From: a virus
DNA length: 28,382 nt
IMG/VR virus record: IMGVR_UViG_3300031215_000056
Span: 1 to 28,382 of that record
Strand: one strand, 5' to 3'
The notes under the pieces are model-generated. The model was not told where the DNA came from. It did no database searches and saw only the letters and a program-made list of their open reading frames with translations. This document shows, in pieces, positions 7,644-15,380 of the stretch. Position numbers and translations under genes: made by a program. Each line of letters begins with the position of its first letter. Position 1 is the first letter of the stretch.

Positions 7644-7674
7644 GATCGGACTGATCGGACAGATCAGTCGGATG
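7644..7674. repeat. GATC 9-bp repeat element, copy 2, upstream of dam
   Basis: Units GATCGGACT, GATCGGACA, GATCAGTCG and a final GATG lie 9 bp apart (7644, 7653, 7662, 7671). The halves pair imperfectly around a GGACA loop. The element fills most of the gap between the connector gene stop (7687) and the dam start (7630). Confidence 0.85.
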
Positions 7675-7686
7675 TTTTTTGATTGG

Positions 7687-8148
7687 TTAGAGGCCGTTTA
7701 GGTCATCGTGACGGATTGGGTTTTCGCGCTTGGTTGCGACTTGGATGCGGCCGCTGGAGCCTTGGTCGGTGGGCGTGGTCTGGGGGTCGGTGGGCGCGGC
7801 GACGGTGTAATCACAGGCGGCGATCATCTTGAGGAGCTTGCGGGCGTTTTCGGCGGCGGCTTTTTGATCGTCGCTTAGTTTTAGTTTTAGCCTGGGCTGG
7901 GCGGCCTCTATAATTAGGGCGACGGCGTGGCGGCGTAACTCGGGCGGAATGGCGTTGGGTGTGATGCTGAGGATGTTGGTCGAGCAGCTGCGGATGTAAT
8001 TGCGGACCTCGGCGGAGATGTCGGCGATGGCCTCAGTGACTGGATCGCTCTGACCGGCGGAGAGCGCGGCGGTGCGGAGGGCGTTGACTTGGGCGCCGAC
8101 GAGATAGTCGGCGACGTCGTCTATGGTGAGTGTGATCCAGGCTGGCAT
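7687..8148 (-). CDS. Head-tail connector protein (DUF1320 / Mu gp36-like)
   Basis: A 153-residue, mostly helical protein. It opens MPAWITLTIDDVADYL, followed by a helical stretch with EVRNYIRSC, then PPELRRHAVALIIEAAQPRL and a disordered, Asp/Thr/Gln-rich C-terminus. The short N-terminal strand followed by a helical bundle with an RxYI and LRRxA-type core is the usual pattern of gp36/DUF1320 adaptor proteins that dock under the portal. It lies directly after the major capsid gene, which is the expected place. GATC-repeat elements lie on both sides. Confidence 0.75.
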   Translation of the reverse strand: MPAWITLTIDDVADYLVGAQVNALRTAALSAGQSDPVTEAIADISAEVRNYIRSCSTNILSITPNAIPPELRRHAVALIIEAAQPRLKLKLSDDQKAAAENARKLLKMIAACDYTVAAPTDPQTTPTDQGSSGRIQVATKRENPIRHDDLNGL

Positions 8149-8166
8149 GATATGTCGTTTGGGAGT

Positions 8167-8197
8167 GATCGGTCGGATTGGTCTGATCTGACCGATC
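8167..8197. repeat. GATC 9-bp repeat element, copy 3
   Basis: Units start at 8167 (GATC), 8176 (GATT, one base changed), 8185 (GATC) and 8194 (GATC), again 9 bp apart. Left half 8167-8179 and right half 8185-8197 pair with two mismatches around a GGTCT loop. It lies between the capsid gene stop and the connector gene start, in a 120-bp gap that also holds weaker inverted repeats. Confidence 0.85.
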
Positions 8198-8269
8198 TGT
8201 GAAAGTTTGAAAACAGTCGCGTGATTGGATCCGGAATGCGCGTCCCTCCGGGTTTATTATGGCTAGAAT

Positions 8270-9247
8270 CTAGCTAGCAGACACGGTGTGCTTGCGGATG
8301 CCGAGCGTGCTGGTGATCTTGATCTTGCTCTTGTGAGCGAGGGTGATCTCGACCTTGCGGGCGAACTCCTGCCGGTAGACCATAACGCTTTGTCCACCTG
8401 TCAGCGCGAGGAAACGCTTGATGTTGGAGGGGTCGTCTTTGCTGACGCCGCTAGCGGCGTTATACATCAGCACCTTGCTGCCGAGGAATGTGGCGAGGCC
8501 ACTGGATCCACGGTAGCGGCTCTCGCGGTAGGCGAGCGCGTTGACCATGAGGAAATCGGCCAACTCATCGGGCGTCATCTTGGCGCTGGCGTAACCGCCA
8601 GCGTTGTCTTGTGCCCGATAGGCTTTTTGGCGCAGTGCCCAGGCGGCAGACCCGTAGATGACATTCGTGGGGCGCACCCCGCTGGTATTTTCTGCGGTGA
8701 GTAGTGTGTCGGAGACAAACTGATCGGGATCAGTTGCAGTGGCATAGACCTTGGCCTCGTTGGTGGCAGCGGCATCGAGCAAGCCAAATGCGCGGCGGAT
8801 TTCTGTGCGAAACAGTATGCGACGGAGGCGGTCGACGGCCTTCTCTTCGGCGTCGGGATCGGCTTCGATCTCGCGAGCATCGACCACGATGACTAAGCCC
8901 TTTTCGTCGAGTTGCTCATTGACCTCGTCTTGGCGTCCGGTGTCGAGGCGCCCGAAATCGCCGCCCATGGCGCGGATATCTTCATCGCCCTCGAGGCGTT
9001 GAAAATAGTCTGCGTGTTGAGCCGTCTTGTAATTAAATCGCTCAGGCACTGTGACGGCGGGCGAGAGAAACTCGAGCAGCTCTTGGAGGGGATCGCTATC
9101 CCAACCGCCGACCGCGTAGTTTGCGAGTGGCTCGCTGCTAAAGGCAGACTCGAAGCGGCTGGCGTTGGCCATCGCTGCGTAGACTTGCCCGATTTGCCCG
9201 TCGCCTGGACGGCACTCGGGAAGAATTAAATCTAGGTTATCTTTCAT
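8270..9247 (-). CDS. Major capsid protein
   Basis: A 325-residue protein of the HK97-fold major head type. The N-terminal arm (1-60) is followed by ERFNYKTAQHADYF and a central GLVIVVDAREIEADPDAEEKAVDRLRR (shown here only as landmarks near 115-145) giving the strand and spine helix. A conserved-type segment ending VIYGSAAWALRQ (near 195-206) and a P-domain ending with strand KIKITSTLGIR follow. There is no delta domain or protease site inside the frame. It lies after the decoration protein gene, matching the scaffold, decoration, capsid, connector order of transposable siphophages. Start by ATG without Shine-Dalgarno. Confidence 0.85.
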   Translation of the reverse strand: MKDNLDLILPECRPGDGQIGQVYAAMANASRFESAFSSEPLANYAVGGWDSDPLQELLEFLSPAVTVPERFNYKTAQHADYFQRLEGDEDIRAMGGDFGRLDTGRQDEVNEQLDEKGLVIVVDAREIEADPDAEEKAVDRLRRILFRTEIRRAFGLLDAAATNEAKVYATATDPDQFVSDTLLTAENTSGVRPTNVIYGSAAWALRQKAYRAQDNAGGYASAKMTPDELADFLMVNALAYRESRYRGSSGLATFLGSKVLMYNAASGVSKDDPSNIKRFLALTGGQSVMVYRQEFARKVEITLAHKSKIKITSTLGIRKHTVSAS

Positions 9248-9300
9248 AATTTTTGGATCTTTGAATTTTTTTAATTGGTGAGTGGGAACGTAGCCGCCTC

Positions 9301-9804
9301 TTATTCAGAGACTACGGTTGCGATGGGGAAGCAGGGATCGACCTCGACCTCTTCGCCATCGGCTGCTGCGGTGAGCGCGGTGCCGATGAGGTAGTAGGTG
9401 CCGGAGGCGACTGGTAGGTCTTGGACTTGGCCAGCTGCTGCGGTAAATACGTCTTCGCCGATCACGATGTCGCCACTAGCTGTGAGGACTGCGGTATTGG
9501 GCGAGGTGCCGAGCAGTGCGACTGGGATCGTCGTATCGATCAGGGCGGTGTCTTCGATCCAGCCGATGGGCTTATCGCTTGCGCCGTTGATGAGCACCTC
9601 GTTTGACGCGGTGCCGGGTTTGACGAGCACGTGGGCGGCGGTAAACGCTGCCTCAGCGTAGCGAGTGATGCTTCCGGCATGGGAGCTGACTGTGCCAGCG
9701 ACGACGTTGGCCATGATAGCCGTATGCCCGACGATGCCGCGAACGGTGTCGATCATAGTGAGCGCCACGAAGGCGAGGAGTTGGATGATTGGATTTTTTT
9801 TCAT
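9301..9804 (-). CDS. Capsid decoration/stabilisation protein
   Basis: A 167-residue, Ala/Thr-rich beta protein. From MANVVAGTVSSHAGSITRYA onward it matches the style of head decoration proteins: VLVKPGTASNEVLI, then KPIGWIEDTALI, then a repeated ASGDIVIGEDVF and EVEVDPCFPIATV end. It is placed just before the major capsid gene. The first 30 residues (MKKNPIIQLLAFVALTM...) are hydrophobic and absent from typical family members. An internal ATG at 9712-9714 (residue 31) would give the usual start. The extension has GC-rich third positions, so it may be translated. Confidence 0.75.
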   Translation of the reverse strand: MKKNPIIQLLAFVALTMIDTVRGIVGHTAIMANVVAGTVSSHAGSITRYAEAAFTAAHVLVKPGTASNEVLINGASDKPIGWIEDTALIDTTIPVALLGTSPNTAVLTASGDIVIGEDVFTAAAGQVQDLPVASGTYYLIGTALTAAADGEEVEVDPCFPIATVVSE

Positions 9805-9848
9805 GATGATTTTCTTTGAGCGATTATTTATTTGTGATTGTGATTTGG

Positions 9849-9863
9849 TGTCTAAATTAGACA
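9849..9863. promoter_or_regulatory. Perfect 15-bp palindrome in intergenic gap
   Basis: TGTCTAA and TTAGACA flank a single central A. The element lies between the stop of the small coiled-coil gene (9876) and the decoration protein start (9804), in an AT-rich leader. It is large enough for a dimeric DNA-binding protein; as RNA the 1-base centre would disfavour a hairpin. Function unknown. Confidence 0.4.
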
Positions 9864-9875
9864 GGGCGATTTGGG

Positions 9876-10124
9876 TTACTTTTTGGCGGCGGCGTCGGCG
9901 CGCACCTGAGCTACTTGAGCCTCGATGGCTTGGGCGCGGTCGAGACCAGCGGCGATCTTGGCTTTGATTTCCTTGGCGTAGCGCGTTTGGAATGCGTTTG
10001 CGGCGTCGGCCAGTTGCACGCCGTTGCTGGCTGCGGGTGCAGCCTTGAGGGCGTCGAGCTCGGTTTTGAGAGCGGCGTTCTCAGCGATAAGAGCGTCGAG
10101 TTGATCTTGTTCTTTTTTGTTCAT
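9876..10124 (-). CDS. Small coiled-coil protein in head cluster
   Basis: An 82-residue, highly charged protein. Residues 3-30 form a heptad-patterned coiled coil (LDALIAENAALKTELDALK), then an Asn/Ala linker and a second amphipathic helix ending DAAAKK. It contains no Cys, Trp or membrane segment. It lies between the protease-scaffold gene and the decoration protein. This position and shape would suit a head assembly cofactor or an accessory scaffold, but there is no family evidence. A perfect GATC hairpin element lies upstream (10158-10188). Confidence 0.65.
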   Translation of the reverse strand: MNKKEQDQLDALIAENAALKTELDALKAAPAASNGVQLADAANAFQTRYAKEIKAKIAAGLDRAQAIEAQVAQVRADAAAKK

Positions 10125-10157
10125 GATTTTTTTTTAGGTGATTGTTTGTTGGATTAG

Positions 10158-10188
10158 GATCGGTCGGATCGGACTGATCCGACCGATC
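10158..10188. repeat. GATC 9-bp repeat element, copy 4 (perfect hairpin)
   Basis: GATC occurs at 10158, 10167, 10176 and 10185. Arms 10158-10170 (GATCGGTCGGATC) and 10176-10188 are exact reverse complements around a 5-base GGACT loop. It lies between the stop of the protease-scaffold gene (10204) and the next start (10124). No U-tract follows on either strand, so a simple intrinsic terminator is unlikely; mRNA processing, attenuation or protein binding are possible. Confidence 0.9.
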
Positions 10189-10203
10189 AGGAATGCGGAT
10201 CGA

Positions 10204-10938
10204 CTACTCGGCAGACTCGCTCATCTGATTGAGCAGCTCTTGACCCTCGGCGGTTTTCTTAAACTTAAAATACGCCGTTGGATAATCGGCCTTGAGGTCG
10301 ATCCCTTTGGCGTTTGCGAAGTCCTCTAACTTGCGGTTGAAGGTGTTGCGAGCGTTGGCCATGTCTTGCATCTCGCCTTTGCGCTTACCGACGCCGTCGA
10401 CGACGCTGCCGGTGGGCAAGGCTGCTTCGGCCTTTTCGAGGTCGGCGATGGCGTTTGCCATATCAGCGGACTCGGTGAGCTGCGTGATGGTGGCGACGCG
10501 GTCGGCCTCGGGGAGGCGGCCTGCTTCGATGGCGTTTTCCACAACGAGGGTGGCGTGTGCCTGGCGCGCATTGGCGAGATCGGCGGTGAGTGCGGTGACG
10601 CGCTCTTGCTCAGTGGTGAGTGCGGCCTGTGCGGTAGTGAGGCTTTCGTTGGCCTGATCGGCGGTGCCGAAGGCAGCGGTCATCTTGGTGACTAGATCGT
10701 CGATGGATGGAGCGGCGGCTCCGTCTTCGCGCAGGCCGTCGATCTGCTCATCGGTATAGCCGAGCGCTCGCATGAGTGCGATTTGTAGATCGAAGTAGCC
10801 GTTAGCGGCATCGAGCTGAGCGCCGAGACGTGTCTCGATCTCAGTGGTTTCGGGAGCGCCCTCTGCCGAGTTCGCGAAAGCGGTGATTTGTGCTTCGGAG
10901 AAACCGAGGCGTTGCATTATCTTCTGGATCCAGTTCAT
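10204..10938 (-). CDS. Candidate nested scaffold (Mu Z-like) from internal start
   Basis: In-frame ATG at 10936-10938 inside the protease gene would give a 244-residue protein starting MNWIQKIMQRLGFSEAQ. The start falls at the boundary between the protease domain and the helical scaffold, just after a low-complexity linker (SRPHQTATHEN). The upstream bases are A-rich, as at most starts in this window. In Mu, gene Z is nested in the same way. This is an inference; no Shine-Dalgarno is seen. Confidence 0.35.
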   Translation of the reverse strand: MNWIQKIMQRLGFSEAQITAFANSAEGAPETTEIETRLGAQLDAANGYFDLQIALMRALGYTDEQIDGLREDGAAAPSIDDLVTKMTAAFGTADQANESLTTAQAALTTEQERVTALTADLANARQAHATLVVENAIEAGRLPEADRVATITQLTESADMANAIADLEKAEAALPTGSVVDGVGKRKGEMQDMANARNTFNRKLEDFANAKGIDLKADYPTAYFKFKKTAEGQELLNQMSESAE

Positions 10939-11694
10939 ATTTTCGTGGGTTGCGGTTTGATGAGGGCGGCTATTAGCAGCACAGCCCATGATGTTTGGCG
11001 TGGGCGTGAGCCCCGCGGAGATGAGTTTAAAGGGGCGCCATATGCGTTTACTGCCATCGCGGCCACTGAGCGCGGCCACCCAGCGGGGCGACCAGTAGAG
11101 TTTTTCTCCGGAGGCGAGGAGCTCGTTGCCCGCATCCTTCCAGTCGGGCTTGACGTAGATGCCATCGCTACGGGTCTCGATGGCGGTGATCTCTCCCTGG
11201 AGGGTAAAGTTGTCGTGGCCGTTGGCCGAAAATACGGGGTGATCGGGGTGGCCTTCGTAGATGGGGCGGTGCCCATTACTAAAAGCGCGCACGATGACGC
11301 TGTTGGCTAAATCGAAACGGCGCACGATGGCATCGCTGGCCTCGGCATCGACGACTTGGATATCGCCATCGCGGCCATAGGGGTGGCGACCGAAGGGTGT
11401 GAGGCGATAAAAACCGTCTTCGCCACGCGCACCGATCTCGATGGCATTCGCCAGGCATTCCACTTTTGCACCGAGTTGAGTCTCGTCTGTGCCGAGGGCT
11501 TCCCACTCGCTGATTTCGTCGATCTCCGGCACTTCGTTGGCAAAATCTGCCAGTGTCGTTGGCGTGTTAATCCGAGACCCTTTTGCAAATCGCCGCAAAG
11601 TTATTGCAAAATCGTTTACGCGAGAGATGCGGCTCAATACGTAATCCATAACGTCGCGGCCTTTGTAGGGCATTCTGTGGCTTTTAGTTTTCAT
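10204..11694 (-). CDS. Head maturation protease with C-terminal scaffold (Mu I/Z-like)
   Basis: A 496-residue fusion-type protein. Residues about 85-240 match the Mu gpI protease style: IYEGHPDHPVF (145-155), GEITAIETRSDGIYVKPDW (167-185), a GEKLYWSPRWVA segment (196-207) and FKLISAGLTPTPNI (222-235). Residues about 255-496 are helical, Ala/Glu/Leu-rich and coiled-coil, typical of scaffolding that is cut away during head maturation. An N-terminal stretch of about 85 residues precedes the protease. In Mu the scaffold Z is also made from an internal start within I. Here Met253 (ATG at 10936-10938, MNWIQKIMQRLGF) is a candidate for the same arrangement. It lies after the portal gene by 11 bp. 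Confidence 0.85.
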   Translation of the reverse strand: MKTKSHRMPYKGRDVMDYVLSRISRVNDFAITLRRFAKGSRINTPTTLADFANEVPEIDEISEWEALGTDETQLGAKVECLANAIEIGARGEDGFYRLTPFGRHPYGRDGDIQVVDAEASDAIVRRFDLANSVIVRAFSNGHRPIYEGHPDHPVFSANGHDNFTLQGEITAIETRSDGIYVKPDWKDAGNELLASGEKLYWSPRWVAALSGRDGSKRIWRPFKLISAGLTPTPNIMGCAANSRPHQTATHENMNWIQKIMQRLGFSEAQITAFANSAEGAPETTEIETRLGAQLDAANGYFDLQIALMRALGYTDEQIDGLREDGAAAPSIDDLVTKMTAAFGTADQANESLTTAQAALTTEQERVTALTADLANARQAHATLVVENAIEAGRLPEADRVATITQLTESADMANAIADLEKAEAALPTGSVVDGVGKRKGEMQDMANARNTFNRKLEDFANAKGIDLKADYPTAYFKFKKTAEGQELLNQMSESAE

Positions 11695-11705
11695 GGCAGA
11701 TTTGA

Positions 11706-13277
11706 TTATTTAATTGAGTCCAAAGTAGTGGGAGCATCCTGCTCCCTAATTGTATCTGCCTGGGAGCTGGAAGCTCCGGCTACTACGGCGGTGCCGAGGG
11801 CGGCTTCGAGGAGTTGCGCGTAGGCGGATTGTGCGGGGTCGATCTCGCGCTCACGTAGGGCGGTGGCGAAGGCTTCGAGCGCGTCGACATACTCTTCGGG
11901 CGTGGGGGCTGCTTCGACGGCGGCGAGGAGTGGTTGTAGATCGGCAAAGTCTTCGGCGAGCGCTTGTGCGATCTGGGAGACTTCTTCATTGCTGGCGTTG
12001 GCCATGTCAGTGGCTGCGGGATTTTTAGGCGCGGGGTTTTTCTCGGGTGGGGTGAGCACGGCATCTTTAGTCCGCTCACCTGTGCCGACGATATTAAGCC
12101 TCTCACAATAATCGGCCTGATCGATGGGGACGCCGTAATCGGCGGCGGCGTGGAGTTTGTCCTGCTCAGCCTTTTCATCTTGGCGGTCCGGGGCGGTGAG
12201 CTTAAATGAGCATAGCGGTTTTACCTCGTTGCCAAATTTCCAGCGCAAAGCGGGCAGGCTCAGGGCGTGCTCGAGGGTCTCATTGATCATCTCGATATCG
12301 TCCTCGACCAGGAGGTCGCTCTCATCCTGTTGCAGGCTGGCACCCATCCCATCCTTGCTACTCATGGTGGAGAGGTCGGCACCGCGCCAAAGCATGGCGA
12401 GGGCGCGATCCATGCGCTCGACGAGTTGGGGCATCGGTAGCTCGCCACTAACAGTCATGTCGTGGATGCTTATCTCAGAGCCTCGGCTGTGCTGCATGGC
12501 AAACTCTTGCGCGATGCTTTTGAGGGCCTCGATGCCGTCATCCCACTCTTTAGAGCCATAGGCTGCATCGGTGGCGTTAGCGACAAACGGCATCCCGCAC
12601 CGCCCGGAATATACGAGCCAGTCCTTGAGAGGTAAATGTTTAAACATATAGGCGACGAGCGACGCCACCATTAGGCCGTCGCCACAAGTGACCATCCAGC
12701 GGAGTGGCTCCAGCTCGACGCCATGCAGCTGGCCCGCCGACTGTAAAAAGCGTAGCTCGCCATCGGTGGCCTCGAAAAACCAGAGCGGAGTAAATGTGAG
12801 CGATGCGGTCAGTGAGCCATCGCGGCCAGGCAACCAGCTGATATTATGCACCGCATACTCTTTGCCGATGGCATCGGCCATCTGGTAGATCATTTTGCGC
12901 ACGCCGCCGCGCACGTTGCGTTTGAGCGCGTGAGTAGTCGTCAGCCGATTGTAAAAATCCTCTAAGAATTCCTTTTGCGCTTCTAGCTGAGCAGCCGTGC
13001 CGAGATTTTCCCACGACTCATAAGCTACGATGTCATACTCCTGGCGACTTAGACCTTTTTTTCGTTTGGGCGCGACAGTCTGGAGCATGTCGTCGGTGCG
13101 CTCGACCTTATCCATCATCCACGCAGCATCGCGCAGGATACCACGGTCGAACTGCTCAAGCATCGTGACTATACGTTGCGGCGTGAGGTTCTTGATCGGG
13201 CTAAACCGCGATTGGATCTCGTAGCGCACACGTGCAGCGGTCACTGCCGGGGCTTGGTCTTTAGGTAATTGAGTCAT
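11706..13277 (-). CDS. Portal protein (DUF935, Mu gp29-like)
   Basis: A 523-residue protein of the Mu-like portal family, forming the dodecameric ring through which DNA enters and leaves the head. The N-terminal region reads NLTPQRIVTMLEQFDRGIL and AAWMMDKVERTDDML. A central KEYAVHNISWLPGRDGS, FFEATDGELRFLQ and GLMVASLVAYMFKHLPLKDW follow. The SKEWDDGIEALKSIAQEFAM and LAMLWRGADLSTMSSKD segments are typical of DUF935. A C-terminal tail of about 120 residues is acidic and helical (PLLAAVEAAPTPEEYVDALE). The gene starts 6 bp after the terminase stop, giving the standard terminase-portal pair. Confidence 0.9.
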   Translation of the reverse strand: MTQLPKDQAPAVTAARVRYEIQSRFSPIKNLTPQRIVTMLEQFDRGILRDAAWMMDKVERTDDMLQTVAPKRKKGLSRQEYDIVAYESWENLGTAAQLEAQKEFLEDFYNRLTTTHALKRNVRGGVRKMIYQMADAIGKEYAVHNISWLPGRDGSLTASLTFTPLWFFEATDGELRFLQSAGQLHGVELEPLRWMVTCGDGLMVASLVAYMFKHLPLKDWLVYSGRCGMPFVANATDAAYGSKEWDDGIEALKSIAQEFAMQHSRGSEISIHDMTVSGELPMPQLVERMDRALAMLWRGADLSTMSSKDGMGASLQQDESDLLVEDDIEMINETLEHALSLPALRWKFGNEVKPLCSFKLTAPDRQDEKAEQDKLHAAADYGVPIDQADYCERLNIVGTGERTKDAVLTPPEKNPAPKNPAATDMANASNEEVSQIAQALAEDFADLQPLLAAVEAAPTPEEYVDALEAFATALREREIDPAQSAYAQLLEAALGTAVVAGASSSQADTIREQDAPTTLDSIK

Positions 13278-13283
13278 GGGGTG

Positions 13284-14822
13284 CTAAAAGTTGCGGCGTG
13301 AGGAGGCACCGGCTGTGCCAGTGCCGGAAAAGTGAGTGGGGCCGCCGGAGGTCTTGCCTGCGTGCATCATCAGGGCCAGCGCCCAGAATCTGTCGGCGTG
13401 TGAGTCGCCCTCATTGTCTTCGTCTTCGGCGACGTAGCGGACTTTGTCGCCCACGGTCTCCTTTTTGATCATGCGTAGATCGGTCTCGAAGAGGTCATCA
13501 TCCGGCACGCGGATCGAGCGATCCTCGAAGGCGGTGCGCACGGGCGGTGCGAGCATTTGCTTATTACCAGGCGTAAAGGTCACGCCTTCGACGCGCCAAT
13601 CGCCAAACTTCTCGGCGGCGCGCTCGGCAAACTGCATCCCGATCCCCGTCTCGTCCACGCAACTGCGGGACATAGAGGGCATCAGCGGGTAAAGGATCGC
13701 CTCCTGGCGCGAGAAGGCGCAGCGGTCGAACTCGATCACGCAGCGCACGAAGAGCATGCCGTCGCGCTTCTCACCGATCACATCGACCGAGAGGTCATGG
13801 CGCCGGGCTACGTCTTTGCCGTGGTAGAGGTCGCCGCCATCGGCTTTGACCTTTTTGATATAGGCGAGCAGGCCAGCAGGCTCGACACCCTTGGGGAGTA
13901 GATAGCGGATGCGACCCTTCTTCCCGCGAAAGTCCGTCGTCTCCTCAGTATGCGCGACGAGGTTATCCTCCGGAGTGTAGTAGCTGCCTTGTAAGAGATC
14001 GTAAGGCAGATACACGCTGGATTCGTCCTCGGGCTGGCACTCATACTCCTGGAGGAAGCGCTCGTCAGTCGAGGCGCGGCGCTTCAAGTAGTCGTAATAC
14101 TCGGCCTCGTCCATCGCCATGCGTGGATCGGATTCGGGTAAAACCGTTTGCAGCTTCCAAAGGAAAAACTGATCGAGCGCATCGCTGAGCGTGACCCGGT
14201 GGATTGATAGGCCGCGATGCTTGCGCGTGTCGGTGTCGCGCTCGTCGGTGATCAGCTTGTTAAAAAAGTTCTTCGCGCCCCGGTGCGTGGAGATAATCGA
14301 GAGGCGACCGCCCCAGTCGATAGTCGGCTGTGCGATATCGTAAACATGCCGTGGATCGTTACGCAGCGCGAACTCGTCGAGGCCGACATTGCCACCCTTA
14401 CCCGCAAACACATCAGGGTTTGAGGAGATCGAGTTGATCGTGGTATCGGTGGCGAAGCGGAGCACGCGAGCGGTCGCTGAGTCCTTACCATCGTTAAAGA
14501 GGATCGCCTCATCGTAGGCGTTGGCCGCTAGATTAAGGACCCCTGCAAACTTCTTGCAGTAGTTGATAAAGCCCTGCGCGGTGAGGTCATCGCGGCTACT
14601 AAACCACGTATCGACCTTGCAGCCTTTGAGTGACTTCTGCCGGACTTCGTCGTAAGCCGTGGCGTAGCTGATGCCGACGCGGCGGCTCTTTTCCATCACG
14701 CGGACCAGTGAGCGGTCATTGACCCAGCGCGCTTGATACGGCAGCAAGAACGTATCCCGATCGGGGATGTTCTTCGCACGGCCGCGAAAGCTCTTAGCGT
14801 GATCTGGGAGTCGGTTGGCCAT
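13284..14822 (-). CDS. Terminase large subunit (Mu gp28-like)
   Basis: A 512-residue DNA-packaging motor. ATPase domain: an adenine-binding LLPYQARWVND region (26-36), a divergent Walker A KSRRVGIS (45-52), a Walker B ending in VGLDE (146-150) and a coupling motif ISTHRG (177-182). The nuclease domain of RNase H fold has acidic residues Asp343 (HDLSVDVIG), Asp390 (SCVDETGIG) and Asp477 (HADRFWALAL). Length fits gp28. Transposable phages package by headful from integrated copies, with host DNA at the ends, so this enzyme cuts near the prophage end and then at head filling. It follows the small subunit gene by 3 bp. Confidence 0.92.
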   Translation of the reverse strand: MANRLPDHAKSFRGRAKNIPDRDTFLLPYQARWVNDRSLVRVMEKSRRVGISYATAYDEVRQKSLKGCKVDTWFSSRDDLTAQGFINYCKKFAGVLNLAANAYDEAILFNDGKDSATARVLRFATDTTINSISSNPDVFAGKGGNVGLDEFALRNDPRHVYDIAQPTIDWGGRLSIISTHRGAKNFFNKLITDERDTDTRKHRGLSIHRVTLSDALDQFFLWKLQTVLPESDPRMAMDEAEYYDYLKRRASTDERFLQEYECQPEDESSVYLPYDLLQGSYYTPEDNLVAHTEETTDFRGKKGRIRYLLPKGVEPAGLLAYIKKVKADGGDLYHGKDVARRHDLSVDVIGEKRDGMLFVRCVIEFDRCAFSRQEAILYPLMPSMSRSCVDETGIGMQFAERAAEKFGDWRVEGVTFTPGNKQMLAPPVRTAFEDRSIRVPDDDLFETDLRMIKKETVGDKVRYVAEDEDNEGDSHADRFWALALMMHAGKTSGGPTHFSGTGTAGASSRRNF

Positions 14823-14825
14823 CGG

Positions 14826-15356
14826 TTACAGTAGCTTGAGCTTACGCTCGATCTCCTCCATGTCTTCCGGGGTGAGTCCGCCTTCGCGGTTTTCGGCGCG
14901 GTCCTTCATCTCATCGACAAAGGCAGCCTTGGCCTCCAGCAGCGCGATCTTGCGCTCGTCTTGGCCGAGTTTTTTTTCCTGAAGCTCCAGCTTGCGGGAG
15001 TCGCCGATCATCTTGGCGAGCTTACCTAGCTCGTCGATGCTGGCGTCTCGGCACATGCTGAGCTCAAAGGCGCGTTGCTCGACGGCCTTGATCGTGAGAT
15101 CGGAAAAGTCAGTCTCTTGGCGATACATTTCCCCGACCTGCTCGGCCAGCTTGCGCGCCTTTTTATGCTTATACCCAATGCAATGTTTTTGGTAAAAGCT
15201 CCAGAGCATCCCCACGCTGGCTTCGACGCCATACTCCTCTGCGAGCTTGTCCGATGTCTGCTCATAGGTGAGCCCCTCGATAGAGAGCCACTCGACCAGC
15301 AGGTCAAATTGCTCCTCGGGTAGGAGGTCGAGCATGGCTTTGGATTTGCGAGACAT
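14826..15356 (-). CDS. Terminase small subunit (DUF3486, Mu gp27-like)
   Basis: A 176-residue, almost all-helical protein. The N-terminal half contains an HTH-like region (EGLTYEQTSDKLAEEYGVEASVG, seen as two helices, residues 27-49) and FYQKHC. The second half is a long coiled coil with KAVEQRAFELS and LELQEKKLGQDERKIALLEAK. The end, GLTPEDMEEIERKLKLL, is the family signature: a short linker plus a terminal helix that contacts the large subunit. Together with the large subunit it recognises the packaging start site. It lies directly upstream of the large subunit. Confidence 0.85.
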   Translation of the reverse strand: MSRKSKAMLDLLPEEQFDLLVEWLSIEGLTYEQTSDKLAEEYGVEASVGMLWSFYQKHCIGYKHKKARKLAEQVGEMYRQETDFSDLTIKAVEQRAFELSMCRDASIDELGKLAKMIGDSRKLELQEKKLGQDERKIALLEAKAAFVDEMKDRAENREGGLTPEDMEEIERKLKLL

Positions 15357-15380
15357 TGTAAAAGTGGGAAGGTGGAAAAG

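Noticed and set aside
8206-8274. Short inverted repeats after the capsid gene as a terminator
   Set aside because: Stems of only five to six base pairs, no U-tract in the direction of transcription, and the operon continues beyond.
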